Below are positions 1 to 8,099 of a stretch of DNA of 64,000 bases, in pieces. Within the stretch, counting starts at the first letter, position 1. Each line of letters opens with the position of its first letter. A model generated the notes under the pieces. It saw nothing but the letters and a program-made list of their open reading frames with translations, ran no database searches and was not told the DNA's origin. The stretch is from assembly GCF_002794255.1 (NCBI RefSeq), contig NZ_PGGW01000060.1:310001-374000 (forward strand), given 5' to 3'. The position numbers and the translations under genes were made by a program. This DNA is from Streptomyces carminius. Lineage in GTDB: Bacteria; Actinomycetota; Actinomycetes; Streptomycetales; Streptomycetaceae.

Positions 1-636
1 CTCATGGGTGACGACGATCATCGTCATGCCGTCCTCGGCCAGCCCGCGCATGACGTCGAGCACCTCGCCGACCAGCTCGGGGTCGAGCGCCGAGGTGGGC
101 TCGTCGAACAGCATCAGCTTGGGCTCCATCGCCAGTGCCCGGGCGATGGCGACCCGCTGCTGCTGGCCGCCGGAGAGCTGGGAGGGGTAGTTGTTCGTCT
201 TGTCGCCCAGGCCGACGCGGTCCAGCAGTTTCAGCGCCCGCTCCCGGGCCACCGCCCTGCTCACGCCCTTGACCTGGACCGGTGCCTCCATGACGTTCTC
301 CACCGCGGTCATGTGCGGGAAGAGGTTGAAGCGCTGGAAGACCATGCCGATGTCCCGGCGCTGGGTGGCGACCTCCCGCTCCTTCAGCTCGTAGAGCCGG
401 TCGCCCTTCTGCCGGTAGCCGACGAGGCGGCCGTCGACCCACAGCCGGCCGGCGCTGATCTTCTCCAGGTGGTTGATGCACCGCAGGAAGGTGGACTTCC
501 CCGAGCCGGACGGGCCGACCAGGCAGAAGACCTCACCCGGGGCGACCTCCAGGTCGATGCCCTTGAGGATGTGGGCGTGGCCGAAGGACTTGTGGACGCC
601 CTCCGCCTTCACCATGGGAACCGCCGGGCTGGTCAT
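1..636 (-). CDS. Polar amino acid ABC transporter ATP-binding protein (3' end cut by window)
   Basis: Energises uptake of a polar amino acid (glutamate/glutamine class) at the inner face of the membrane. The 212 visible residues hold a complete front half of an ABC ATPase: Walker A GPSGSGKS at 41-48, signature LSGGQQQ at 154-160, Walker B LMLFDEP at 174-180 and the switch His in VTHE at the window edge. The ATG start overlaps the stop of the upstream permease by 4 bp, so the two are translationally coupled. The gene is last of binding protein, permease, ATPase, all on the minus strand. The substrate is inferred from the family only; the C-terminus lies outside the window. Confidence 0.93.
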   Translation of the reverse strand, partial: MTSPAVPMVKAEGVHKSFGHAHILKGIDLEVAPGEVFCLVGPSGSGKSTFLRCINHLEKISAGRLWVDGRLVGYRQKGDRLYELKEREVATQRRDIGMVFQRFNLFPHMTAVENVMEAPVQVKGVSRAVARERALKLLDRVGLGDKTNNYPSQLSGGQQQRVAIARALAMEPKLMLFDEPTSALDPELVGEVLDVMRGLAEDGMTMIVVTHE

Positions 637-1649
637 ATCGTCCTCCCTCCCACCTGGCTCGGTGTGCGGAACGAGCCCAGGCTCCTCCTCACCCGCTGCC
701 ACGGGGTGGGCGGCAGGCTGCGGGAGGAACCGCGCTGGAAGTGGCGTTCCAGGTAGTACTGACCGATGCTGAAGACCGTGGTGAGGACCAGGTACCAGAT
801 GGTCGCCACCAGCAGCAGCTCCATCACCGCGAGGTTGCGCGAGGAGATCTTGGTGGCCGACAGCAGTACCTCGCCGTACTGGATGATGTAGGCCAGCGAC
901 GAGGTCTTGAGCATGTTGACGAACTCGTTGCCGGTGGGCGGGATGATCACCCGCATGGCCTGCGGCAGCACGATCCGCCGCATGGTGCGGGAGCCGGTCA
1001 TGCCGAGCGCGTGGGCCGCCTCGGTCTGACCCTCGTCGACCGACTGGATGCCCGCCCGGCTGATCTCGGCCATGTAGGCGGCCTCGTTCAGGCCCAGGCC
1101 CAGCAGCGCGGCGAGGAACGGCGTCATCACGTCGTTCATCTCGTCGCGGTAGAAGCCGAGGTCCAGGATCGGGAAGATCAGCGCCAGGTTGTACCAGAGC
1201 AGCAGCTGCACCAGGACGGGCGTACCGCGGAAGATCCAGATGTAGCCCCAGGCGACGGAGGACATCACCGGGTTCTTCGACAGCCGCATCACCGCCAGGA
1301 GGGTGCCGAGCACGACGCCCAGCAGCATCGCGAGCACGGTGATCCACAGGGTGTTGAGGGCTCCCCGGACGATCGTCTCGTGGTCGAGGTACTCGCCCAC
1401 CGTCGCCCAGGTGATGTCGGCGTCCGCGAACGCCGACACCAGCAGGGCTAGCACGGCCAGCACGAGCACGGCGCTGATCCACCGGCCGTAGTGGCGCACC
1501 GGGATGGCTTTGACGGCCTCGGGCGGCACCGGCCGGCCGCCGGCCGCCGGTACGGCCCCGTCCGCCCCGCCGGAGTCCTTGGTCATGGACACCGCCGGGG
1601 CGTTGTTCTCGGGGTTCTCGGACTCTGCGAGGTCTTCGGGTTCGGGCAC
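633..1649 (-). CDS. Polar amino acid ABC transporter permease (HisM/GlnP type)
   Basis: Membrane channel subunit of the importer. The 338-residue product has a long cytoplasmic N-terminus of about 60 residues rich in Pro, Ala and Gly, a first membrane segment near residues 57-75, then the usual HisM-type core. The EAA-type loop is visible as NEAAYMAEISRAGIQSVDEG followed by a long transmembrane C-terminal half. Family members are usually 220-280 residues, so the N-terminal tail is the unusual part; an internal ATG after about 21 codons is a possible alternative start. The GTG chosen has GAAGG about nine bases upstream. It lies 50 bp downstream of the binding-protein gene and overlaps the ATPase start. 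Confidence 0.92.
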   Translation of the reverse strand: MPEPEDLAESENPENNAPAVSMTKDSGGADGAVPAAGGRPVPPEAVKAIPVRHYGRWISAVLVLAVLALLVSAFADADITWATVGEYLDHETIVRGALNTLWITVLAMLLGVVLGTLLAVMRLSKNPVMSSVAWGYIWIFRGTPVLVQLLLWYNLALIFPILDLGFYRDEMNDVMTPFLAALLGLGLNEAAYMAEISRAGIQSVDEGQTEAAHALGMTGSRTMRRIVLPQAMRVIIPPTGNEFVNMLKTSSLAYIIQYGEVLLSATKISSRNLAVMELLLVATIWYLVLTTVFSIGQYYLERHFQRGSSRSLPPTPWQRVRRSLGSFRTPSQVGGRTI

Positions 1650-1699
1650 GGATGGTTACCTTCGTTCGGACTGCTCTGGAGCGGTGCGGTCCGGACGGC

Positions 1700-2680
1700 T
1701 CACTCGCCGCCGTTGACGGTCGCCTCTTCGACCCCGGCACCGGCGACGTCCCACTTCTCCAGGACCTTCTGGTACTCGCCGTTGTCGATGATCGCGTCGA
1801 GGGCCGCCTTGATGGCGTCGCGCAGTTCGGTGTTCTTCTTGCTCACCGCTATGCCGTAGGGAGCGGCGTTGATCTGGTCGCCGACGACCTCGAAGTCGCC
1901 GCCCCCGCCGGAGGTCTTGGCGTTGTACGCGGCGACCGGGTAGTCGTTGATGTCCGCGACCGCGCGTCCCTGCTTGACCTGGAGCAGCGCGTCGGTGTCC
2001 TTCTCGAACGCGAGGATCTTGATGGGCTTGTCGCACTTCTCGCTCTGCTCTTCGGCGAGGTCCTCGTTCGCCGTGCCGCGCTGGAGGGCGACGGTCCTGC
2101 CGCAGAGGTCGTCCAGGGACTCGATGCCCTCGGGGTTGCCCTTCTTGACCAGGATCGCGGAGCCGGCCCGGAAGTAGTCGACGAAGTCCGCGCCGCCCTG
2201 GGCGTCCTCGCTCTCGCCCTGCTGGCGCTCCTTGGTGTCGGTCATGGCCGACATCACGATGTCGAAGCGGCCGGAGTTCATGCCGAGGACGAGCTGGTCG
2301 AAGGTCCCGTTGCTGAACTTGAACTCGACACCGAGCTGCTTCTCCAGGGCATCGGCCAGATCGGGGTCCACACCCGCGACCTGGTCGTTCTCGTCGTAGA
2401 ACTCGATCGGCGCGTAGGCGATGTCCGAGCCGACCTTGATGACGCCCGCCTTCCGGATGTCCGCGGGCAGCTTGTCGTGCAGCGGGGCGGCGTTCGCGCT
2501 CTCCGTCTTCTTGCCGCCGTCGCCGTCGCCGTCACCACCGCCGTCGGTCTGGTCCCCGCAGGCGGTGAGCAGCAGGGAGCCCGCGACCACGACGGCTCCG
2601 ACCGCGGCCAGGCGCCGGCGGGCGGACGGCCTCGGGGACCCTCCCACCGTGGACAGGGGGCGGGTGGTACGTGCGGTCAT
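1700..2680 (-). CDS. ABC transporter substrate-binding lipoprotein (family 3 solute-binding)
   Basis: Extracytoplasmic receptor that captures the amino acid and delivers it to the permease encoded just downstream. The 326-residue protein starts with a lipoprotein signal: Arg-rich n-region, hydrophobic core AVVVAGSLLLTAC and lipobox LTAC. The mature part begins with a Gly/Asp-rich linker and continues as a typical SBP_bac_3 fold, with DIAYAPIEFYDE near the start and GRFDIVMSAMTDT in the middle. The ATG was chosen because AGGAGG lies eight bases upstream; the frame stays open further 5' without a comparable site. First gene of the importer operon, divergent from malic enzyme. Confidence 0.93.
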   Translation of the reverse strand: MTARTTRPLSTVGGSPRPSARRRLAAVGAVVVAGSLLLTACGDQTDGGGDGDGDGGKKTESANAAPLHDKLPADIRKAGVIKVGSDIAYAPIEFYDENDQVAGVDPDLADALEKQLGVEFKFSNGTFDQLVLGMNSGRFDIVMSAMTDTKERQQGESEDAQGGADFVDYFRAGSAILVKKGNPEGIESLDDLCGRTVALQRGTANEDLAEEQSEKCDKPIKILAFEKDTDALLQVKQGRAVADINDYPVAAYNAKTSGGGGDFEVVGDQINAAPYGIAVSKKNTELRDAIKAALDAIIDNGEYQKVLEKWDVAGAGVEEATVNGGE

Positions 2681-3283
2681 GGGTGGTCCTCCTGCGGGGT
2701 GAGTGGAGTAGCCGGTCGGCCGGACGCGCCCCGGAGGACGGTCCTGGCCTGTGCGATGAAGCGCATCTTGCCATCCGGACACCGGGAGCCATGACGCCGA
2801 CCGTGTCAAAATCGGGTAACGGGCGATCGGAGACGACCGCTTCCGACAGCGGCGCGCCCCTTGTCTGCTCGTATGAGTGGGGTGACACGCGGAACGAGAG
2901 CTTTGTCACTCTCCTCCCGTCCTCCTCCCGCCCCCTTGCCGCGTCTTTGCCGCGTTCCCGCCGCACCGAGCGGGCCGTCGGCCGCCATACGGCCGTTCTG
3001 CCGGGAAACAGCCGTTTCGACCACCTGCCCCCGGGGGCATCCGGGACAGGACACGGCGGCCGGGAGGATGCGAAAGCCACTCGTACCGGCGGGGCTCATC
3101 CGGTAGAAAGTGCGTTTACACCCCTCACCCGGGGACCAGGGCGCGTGTGCGGCGCGCCCGGCGTCCGTACCCGCCCCGACGGTGGCCCCATCCACCGGAC
3201 GGGCCGCGGACGCGGTGCCCGCCCGCTCCTCGACCAGGACGCGGCCACCCTCGACAGAATCAGCGACAAAGGGGTTGAACACA
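2681..3283. other. Divergent intergenic region, no gene seen
   Basis: About 600 bp between the binding-protein gene (minus) and malic enzyme (plus). It must hold the promoters of both, but no -35/-10 pair stood out clearly enough to call. One 14-bp perfect palindrome (TGCCCCCGGGGGCA, 3026-3039) is present, though such strings are expected at this base composition. Reading frames here show no domain and no ribosome binding site. Confidence 0.6.
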
Positions 3284-4489
3284 GTGGCAGCGGAGATCGT
3301 CAATTCCGGGAGCGACCTGGACGACGGCGTCGACGCGAGCATCGATCCGGCCTTCGCCCTGCACCGCGGCGGCAAGATGGCGGTCCGGGCGACCGTGCCG
3401 GTGCGGAACGCGGACGACCTTTCCCTGGCCTACACACCGGGTGTGGCGAAGGTGTGCAGCGCCATCGCCGAGCAGCCGGAACTGGTCCACGACTACACCT
3501 GGAAGTCACAGACCGTCGCGGTCGTCACGGACGGCAGCGCGGTGCTCGGCCTGGGCGACATCGGCCCGGAGGCCTCCCTGCCGGTGATGGAGGGCAAGGC
3601 CATCCTCTTCAAGCAGTTCGGCGGCGTGGACGCGGTCCCGATCGCGCTGGACTGCCGGGGGATCGACGAGATCGTGGACACCGTCGCCCGGCTCGCGCCC
3701 TCCTTCGGCGGCATCAACCTGGAGGACATCTCCGCGCCCCGCTGCTTCGAGATCGAGCGCCGGCTCCAGGAGCGGGTGGACATCCCGGTCTTCCACGACG
3801 ACCAGCACGGCACGGCCGTCGTCACCCTCGCCGCGCTGCGCAACGCCGCCCGGCTGCGCGGGGTCGCGCTCGGCGAGCTGCGCGCGGTCGTCTCGGGCTC
3901 GGGCGCGGCAGGGGTGGCCATCGCCAGGATCCTGGTGGAGGCGGGCATCGGCGACGTGACGGTCTGCGACCGCCGGGGCGTCGTCTCCACCGGTCGCGCG
4001 GACCTCACCGACGTCAAGCGGGAGGTGGCCGGCTTCACCAACCGGGCCGGGCTCAGCGGCTCGCTGGGGGACGCGCTGGCGGGCGCGGACGTCTTCATCG
4101 GCGTCAGCGGCGGTACGGTCCCCGAGGCCGCCGTCGCGCGGATGGCGAAGGGCGCGTTCGTCTTCGCCATGGCCAACCCCACCCCGGAGATCCACCCGGA
4201 CGTGGCCCGCCGGTACGCCTCGGTGGTCGCCACCGGCCGCAGCGACTACCCGAACCAGATCAACAACGTCCTCGCCTTCCCCGGCATCTTCGCGGGCGCC
4301 CTGCAGGTGCGGGCCGCGCGGATCACCGAGGGCATGAAGCTGGCCGCCGCCGAGGCGCTGGCCGCGGTGGTGGCCGACGAGCTGAGCGAGGAGTGCGTGA
4401 TCCCCTCGCCGTTCGACGAGCGGGTCGCCCCGGCGGTCACCGCCGCCGTCGCCGCGGCGGCCCGCGCCGAGGGCGTGGCCCGGCGCTGA
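3284..4489 (+). CDS. NAD(P)-dependent malic enzyme
   Basis: Oxidative decarboxylation of malate to pyruvate, linking the TCA cycle to pyruvate and NAD(P)H supply. The 401-residue protein is of the short bacterial type with no PTA-like extension. Visible landmarks are the N-terminal SLAYTPGVAKVC, the DGSAVLGLGDIGP loop, the metal/substrate stretch ISAPRCFEIE then VFHDDQHGTA, and a Rossmann segment VVSGSGAAGVAIARIL. MANPTPEI and NQINNVLAFPGIFAG follow. The GTG start has AAAGGGG about nine bases upstream; the frame is open to 3110, but those codons encode a low-complexity Pro/Arg run that the family lacks. Whether NAD or NADP is preferred cannot be read from the sequence. Confidence 0.93.
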   Translation: MAAEIVNSGSDLDDGVDASIDPAFALHRGGKMAVRATVPVRNADDLSLAYTPGVAKVCSAIAEQPELVHDYTWKSQTVAVVTDGSAVLGLGDIGPEASLPVMEGKAILFKQFGGVDAVPIALDCRGIDEIVDTVARLAPSFGGINLEDISAPRCFEIERRLQERVDIPVFHDDQHGTAVVTLAALRNAARLRGVALGELRAVVSGSGAAGVAIARILVEAGIGDVTVCDRRGVVSTGRADLTDVKREVAGFTNRAGLSGSLGDALAGADVFIGVSGGTVPEAAVARMAKGAFVFAMANPTPEIHPDVARRYASVVATGRSDYPNQINNVLAFPGIFAGALQVRAARITEGMKLAAAEALAAVVADELSEECVIPSPFDERVAPAVTAAVAAAARAEGVARR

Positions 4490-4502
4490 GCGCCGCCGTC
4501 GA

Positions 4503-4544
4503 GCCGTGGGGGTGGTGCGGGCCGGCCCGCACCACCCCCACGGC
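4503..4544. terminator. Bidirectional terminator, 21-bp perfect palindrome
   Basis: Two 21-base arms (4503-4523 and 4524-4544) are perfectly complementary, starting GCCGTGGGGG and ending CCCCCACGGC. They lie 14 bp after the malic enzyme stop and 14 bp beyond the remnant stop of the opposing methyltransferase, as expected for a terminator between convergent genes. There is no clear U tract, which is common in Streptomyces. Confidence 0.75.
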
Positions 4545-4557
4545 CGTCACCCGGCCG

Positions 4558-5087
4558 TCACCGCAGGGCGAGCACCGTCGCGTCGACGGAGGGGCCCACA
4601 CCGTCCGCGCCTCGGCGAAGCCCGCCGCCCGCAGCGCCGCCGCGAGCTGCCCGTACAGCGTCCGCAGCCCGTCGGTGCGCAGCCAGTGCGGCGCGGTGGA
4701 GGTGAGCACGGCGTCGTACGCGCGGTGCGGCAGCTCGTCCCGCCACCGCGGGTCGCGCAGGCCGGCCCGGACGAACTGCACCCGGGAGTCGGCGGCGAAG
4801 TAGCCGCGCGCGATGGCCGGCAGGGCCGGGCCGAGGCCGATCCTTGGGCTGGTGGCCATCGGAAACCGGCGCAGCAGACGGTCGGAGACGCCACCCGTAC
4901 CGCACGCCGGGTCCAGCACGCCCGGCCCGGGACCCACCAGCGCCTCGGCCGAGTCCAGCATCGTCCGGAACCGCTCCTCACGGCCGGGCGGACAGCTCTC
5001 CTGCTGCCGGTCCCAGAGGGTCCGCCAGTACCGCCGGTCCGTGTGCGCGCCCGTGTCCGTCTCGCTCACGGCAACCTCCTGTGCCAT
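4558..5087 (-). pseudogene. Decayed class I SAM-dependent methyltransferase
   Basis: Looks like a former class I methyltransferase with two lesions. The N-terminus DRRYWRTLWDRQQ and motif I (LDPACGTGGVSDRLLRRFP) are recognisable, as are a central VRFVRADL-like segment (VQFVRAGLRDPRW) and YDAVLTSTAPHWL. YGQLAAALR then joins directly to AAGFAEARTVW, so roughly 60-70 residues of the usual core seem missing. Near 4595 the frame must shift to reach PSVDATVLALR and the TGA at 4558-4560; without the shift the reading runs into the malic enzyme gene on the other strand. The acidic residue expected after motif I is also degenerate (RIGLGPAL). The starting ATG has a weak GGTTGCC region only. Size and lesions are judged against memory of the family. 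Confidence 0.65.
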
Positions 5088-5166
5088 CGAGGGTAATAGG
5101 CTGGTTCCCCCAAGGGCCCTTACTCGGCCCCGGCATGACCACAGGACGATTCCGTAAGGACCACAA

Positions 5167-5781
5167 GTGGAACTGAGCCATTACTCGGACTTCGCCGTGC
5201 GGCTGGTCAACACCGAGCAGCCCCGGCGCGGCGAGGACACGCTCACCTCGGTCGAGGCCGTACGCGCCCTCTTCGGCCCCGGGCAGACCGCCGCCCGGCG
5301 CGCCACCGAGGCCGACGTGACCCGGCTGCGGAACGTCCGCACCCGGCTGCGGGCGGTCTTCACGGCGGCCTCCGAGGGCGACCAGGTCGGGGCTGTGGGC
5401 CTGCTCAACGCCCTGCTGATGGAGTTCCCCGCCAGCCCGCAGATCTCCGGCCACGACCACCTGGACGACCGGGGCCGGCCCCGCTGGCACCTGCACCTGG
5501 CCGACCACCCCGCCAACGCCACCGCCGGCTACGCGGCCACCGCCTGCATGGGACTGGCCTTCCACCTCACCGAGCTGGGCGTGGAGCGGCTGGGCATCTG
5601 CCAGGCCGATCCCTGCCGCAACGCCTATCTGGACACCTCGACCAACCGCTCGCGGCGCTACTGCTCGGACCGCTGCGCCACCCGCGCCAACGTCGCGGCC
5701 TACCGCGCCCGCAAGCGCCTGGAGGGCAGCGGCCGCACCGCCGAGAACACCCAGCCCAGCAACGCGCCGGGGGTTCGCTGA
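5167..5781 (+). CDS. CGNR zinc-finger / ABATE-domain protein, probable regulator
   Basis: Likely a DNA-binding stress regulator, though no member is well characterised. The 204-residue protein has an N-terminal ABATE-like domain (residues 1 to about 145, with FAVRLVNTE near the start). The C-terminal CGNR-type treble-clef finger reads ICQADPCRNAYLDTSTNRSR then RYCSDRCATRANVAAYRARK. The defining motif is CRNA here instead of CGNR, but the Cys pairs C-x4-C and C-x3-C are intact. The GTG start has GTAAGGA about six bases upstream. Its last 82 bp overlap the end of the convergent sodX gene, so there is no terminator between them. Confidence 0.85.
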   Translation: MELSHYSDFAVRLVNTEQPRRGEDTLTSVEAVRALFGPGQTAARRATEADVTRLRNVRTRLRAVFTAASEGDQVGAVGLLNALLMEFPASPQISGHDHLDDRGRPRWHLHLADHPANATAGYAATACMGLAFHLTELGVERLGICQADPCRNAYLDTSTNRSRRYCSDRCATRANVAAYRARKRLEGSGRTAENTQPSNAPGVR

Positions 5782-6116
5782 ACCAGCCGCGGAGGCCGCA
5801 GCCGCACCCAGGCGCGCGCCACCACCAGTTCGTCGGGCACCACCCCGAACTCCCGGCTGTCGTTGCGCACGGACGGGTTGTCGCCCCGCACCCACCAGCC
5901 GCCCGCGCGCCGCGCCACGGCACGCTTGACGATCAGCAGATCGTGCTGGAAGGGGTGGCGCATCACCACCACGCGCCCGGGCCGCACCTCTCCCCCGTAA
6001 CGCACCACCAGCAGATCACCGGGGACCAGCGTCGGCTCCATCGAGGGGTTGTAGACCTCGGCCAGCCCGATCCGCAGCAGTCCGCGGCCGTCCTGCTCGT
6101 CCACCCGCTCCGGCAT
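5700..6116 (-). CDS. sodX: Ni-SOD maturation protease, S26 signal-peptidase-like
   Basis: Removes the short propeptide of nickel superoxide dismutase so that the mature N-terminal His can bind nickel. The 138-residue protein has the S26 catalytic Ser region YNPSMEPTLVPGDLLVV (Ser in PSMEPT) and the Lys region RHPFQHDLLIVKRAVA, followed by box GWWVRGDNPSVRNDSREFG. It lacks an obvious N-terminal membrane anchor, as known SodX proteins do. The start ATG has GGAGG eight bases upstream. Divergent from sodN 205 bp away, the arrangement seen in other sodN loci. The end overlaps the CGNR gene. Confidence 0.9.
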   Translation of the reverse strand: MPERVDEQDGRGLLRIGLAEVYNPSMEPTLVPGDLLVVRYGGEVRPGRVVVMRHPFQHDLLIVKRAVARRAGGWWVRGDNPSVRNDSREFGVVPDELVVARAWVRLRPPRLVQRTPGALLGWVFSAVRPLPSRRLRAR

Positions 6117-6320
6117 CCGCGGCACCTCCGGTCCTCGCCTCCGCGACTGTCCCCGCGCCTGTCCTCGGCCCAGTCTTCCCGACCGCCGTTCCCGGGTTCC
6201 CCCGGACCCGCCCATGCTTCCTCCGACTTTTGTCCCAAGCCGGTGGGGGCACACGCGAAAAGGCATCCCGCACGGAGTAACCTCACCCGAGAGAAGACGA
6301 TCACGAGGAAGGACAGCTCT

Positions 6321-6716
6321 ATGCTCTCCCGCCTGTTCGCCCCGAAGGTGAAGGTCAGCGCGCACTGCGACCTTCCCTGCGGCGTCTACGACCCGGCCCA
6401 GGCGCGTATCGAGGCCGAGTCGGTCAAGGCCATCCAGGAGAAGTACCAGGCCAACGACGACCCGCACTACCGGGCCCGTGCGACGTACATCAAGGAGCAG
6501 CGGGCCGAGCTCGCCAAGCACCACATCTCGGTGCTGTGGAGCGACTACTTCAAGGCGCCGCACTTCGAGAAGTACCCGCAGCTCCACCAGTTGGTGAACG
6601 ACGCGCTCAAGGCCGCCTCCGCGGCCAAGGGCTCCACCGACCCGGCGACGGGCCAGAAGCTGCTGGACCTCATCGCCGAGATCGACAAGATCTTCTGGGA
6701 GACCAAGAAGGCCTGA
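6321..6716 (+). CDS. sodN: Nickel-containing superoxide dismutase
   Basis: Dismutates superoxide with a Ni centre held by the N-terminal nickel hook. The 131-residue precursor has a 14-residue propeptide (MLSRLFAPKVKVSA) followed by HCDLPCGVYDPAQARIEA, which contains the His1, Cys2 and Cys6 nickel ligands. The remainder is the four-helix bundle ending FWETKKA. Length and sequence match the family closely. The ATG has GAGGAAGGA eleven bases upstream. Nickel-dependent control through Nur is established in S. coelicolor; no Nur site was identified with confidence here. Confidence 0.98.
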   Translation: MLSRLFAPKVKVSAHCDLPCGVYDPAQARIEAESVKAIQEKYQANDDPHYRARATYIKEQRAELAKHHISVLWSDYFKAPHFEKYPQLHQLVNDALKAASAAKGSTDPATGQKLLDLIAEIDKIFWETKKA

Positions 6717-6823
6717 TCTTGATTTACGCCTTCTGACCTGCGGTTTCCCTGACCGTCCGGTCTTGCTGTCCGCACCCGGTCCGCGGGGCGCCGAGCACGG
6801 CGTCCCTCACGGACCGGGTGCGG
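6717..6823 (+). ncRNA. Candidate s-SodF-type small RNA from the sodN 3' UTR
   Basis: In S. coelicolor a roughly 90-nt RNA cleaved from the sodN 3' UTR silences sodF by pairing with its ribosome binding region. The stretch after this sodN stop has the parts expected: an accessible 5' segment GATTTACGCCTTCTGACC (6721-6738) whose complement contains the Shine-Dalgarno-like AGAAGG, then a strong 3' hairpin (6770-6823). The pairing partner sodF is not in the window, so the assignment is by analogy. Confidence 0.5.
6770..6823 (+). terminator. sodN terminator hairpin
   Basis: Perfect 14-bp stem: CCGCACCCGGTCCG (6770-6783) pairs with CGGACCGGGTGCGG (6810-6823) around a 26-nt loop that can fold further. 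It is followed by TACTTCTCCC. It ends the sodN transcript and would form the stable 3' end of the candidate small RNA. Confidence 0.8.
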
Positions 6824-6872
6824 TACTTCTCCCCCGGTCCTCCTCCCCGGCGGGATTACGCCGTACCGCGCG

Positions 6873-7403
6873 TCAGGCCGGTGCGGTGCCGGCCGGCGCC
6901 GCCGGGCGCTCCGGCTGGTCGCGGTGGAGGAACGCCAGGAGCGCGAACCAGACCAGGATCATGATGCTGGCCGGGCGCAGGAACACCTCGCCGAGGACGT
7001 TCCCGACGAAGGAGTAGCCGCCGAGCCAGACACCGGTGAGGACGCCGACCGCGCGAACCGGCCAGGAACGGCTGACCAGGGAACTCGCCACGATCCAGAC
7101 ACCGGCGAGGACATGGGCACCGAGGCGGACCGCCCAGGCCGTGTCGTCATCGACTTCGTTGATCACCATGATGCCGGCGAGTACGTCGGCGGCCACCCAG
7201 CCGTAGCCCGCGGCCTTGGCCCAGGGGGCCGCATCCAGGCGCGACACCAGGAAGAGGATCGAGAGGTGGAAGAAGACCCCCACGTACTCTCCCCACACCA
7301 CGCCCGGGCTTATGAAGAAGCTGACCATGATCGGGAAGAACAGCACGAGCGGAAGCAGCGCCACGAAGCGCAGACTGGCATAGTGCCGCCGGGGATCGAG
7401 CAT
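6873..7403 (-). CDS. Integral membrane protein of unknown function
   Basis: Not recognised as a named family. The 176-residue product is mostly hydrophobic with about five membrane segments: FVALLPLVLFFPIMVSFF, VGVFFHLSILFLV, an amphipathic stretch near AAGYGWVAADVLAG, LGAHVLAGVWIVASSLV and ASIMILVWFALLAFL. It ends in a short Pro/Ala-rich cytoplasmic tail. The ATG start has only a modest GAAAGGG about nine bases upstream. Convergent with sodN. Confidence 0.7.
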   Translation of the reverse strand: MLDPRRHYASLRFVALLPLVLFFPIMVSFFISPGVVWGEYVGVFFHLSILFLVSRLDAAPWAKAAGYGWVAADVLAGIMVINEVDDDTAWAVRLGAHVLAGVWIVASSLVSRSWPVRAVGVLTGVWLGGYSFVGNVLGEVFLRPASIMILVWFALLAFLHRDQPERPAAPAGTAPA

Positions 7404-8099
7404 CGGGGAAGCCCTTTCACGTGAGTTGTCCGGGCGGCTCGAACAGCACCGGAGAGACCCTGTCGACCCGTCAACAGGTGATTCGGGTGGAGCCACCGCG
7501 CCGTGGCTGCGGTGGAAACGCGCCTGCGGGACGGGGCCGGACTGCCGTCAGCGCCGAAACCCCCACGACATCCGGCACCTTCGAGCCGGAACTGAGCGTC
7601 CTCGTCCGCCTGTGCGAGTCCCACGGGAGTCTACGGCAGGACGATCTTGCCGCCGCCACCTGACGGACCGGTACCGGTCCCCCCGCCCCGGCCACCGGAT
7701 CCGCCGGGACCGGCAAGCGCCCGCCACTCGTCTCGCGCCGCATCCCATCGCCCCGGACAACCGCAGCTCAGAGACGGTACGCCGTCCCAGCGTCCCAGAT
7801 CGCCGGAATCGCGTTGACGCGTCCGGCGGGCCCGTGACACACATGTCTCGTCGGCCCAGCGGACTCGGGGGAGCGCTGAGCCGGCCACAGCGAAGCGGTG
7901 CACGTCCGGACCTCCGTCCCCATGGGGGAACACGGGGGATCATGAATGAGACGGTGATCCGGACGGGCCGCGGGCATTCCGGCGGATGCCCGCGACTCCT
8001 CGGTGCGTCCGCTTCCCGTCGGACCCGTCCCTGGCCCCGCTCACCCCGATACGATGGCCCCGTCATCGGGCGGACCCGCGTCTCGGGAGAGGGTCAGGG
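7404..8099. other. About 700 bp without a supported gene
   Basis: Lies between the divergent membrane-protein gene and the first HTH-peptidoglycan protein. Open frames on both strands here are Arg/Pro-rich with no domains, as GC-rich noncoding DNA produces. The only functional element suggested is a -10-like TACGAT at 8050-8055, listed separately. Confidence 0.55.
8050..8055 (+). promoter_or_regulatory. Candidate -10 element of the first HTH-peptidoglycan gene
   Basis: TACGAT lies 44 bp before the ATG at 8100. The same hexamer lies 46 bp before the start of the neighbouring paralogue (9215-9220). Position and sequence are kept although the rest of the two upstream regions differs. No convincing -35 is visible for either. 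Confidence 0.45.

Noticed and set aside
3026..3039. 14-bp palindrome TGCCCCCGGGGGCA upstream of malic enzyme
   Set aside because: Simple C5G5 palindromes arise often in this composition and nothing else marks it as an operator.
3110..3283. Longer N-terminus for malic enzyme
   Set aside because: The added 58 codons give a Pro/Arg-rich run absent from the family, while GTG 3284 has a ribosome binding site at the right distance.
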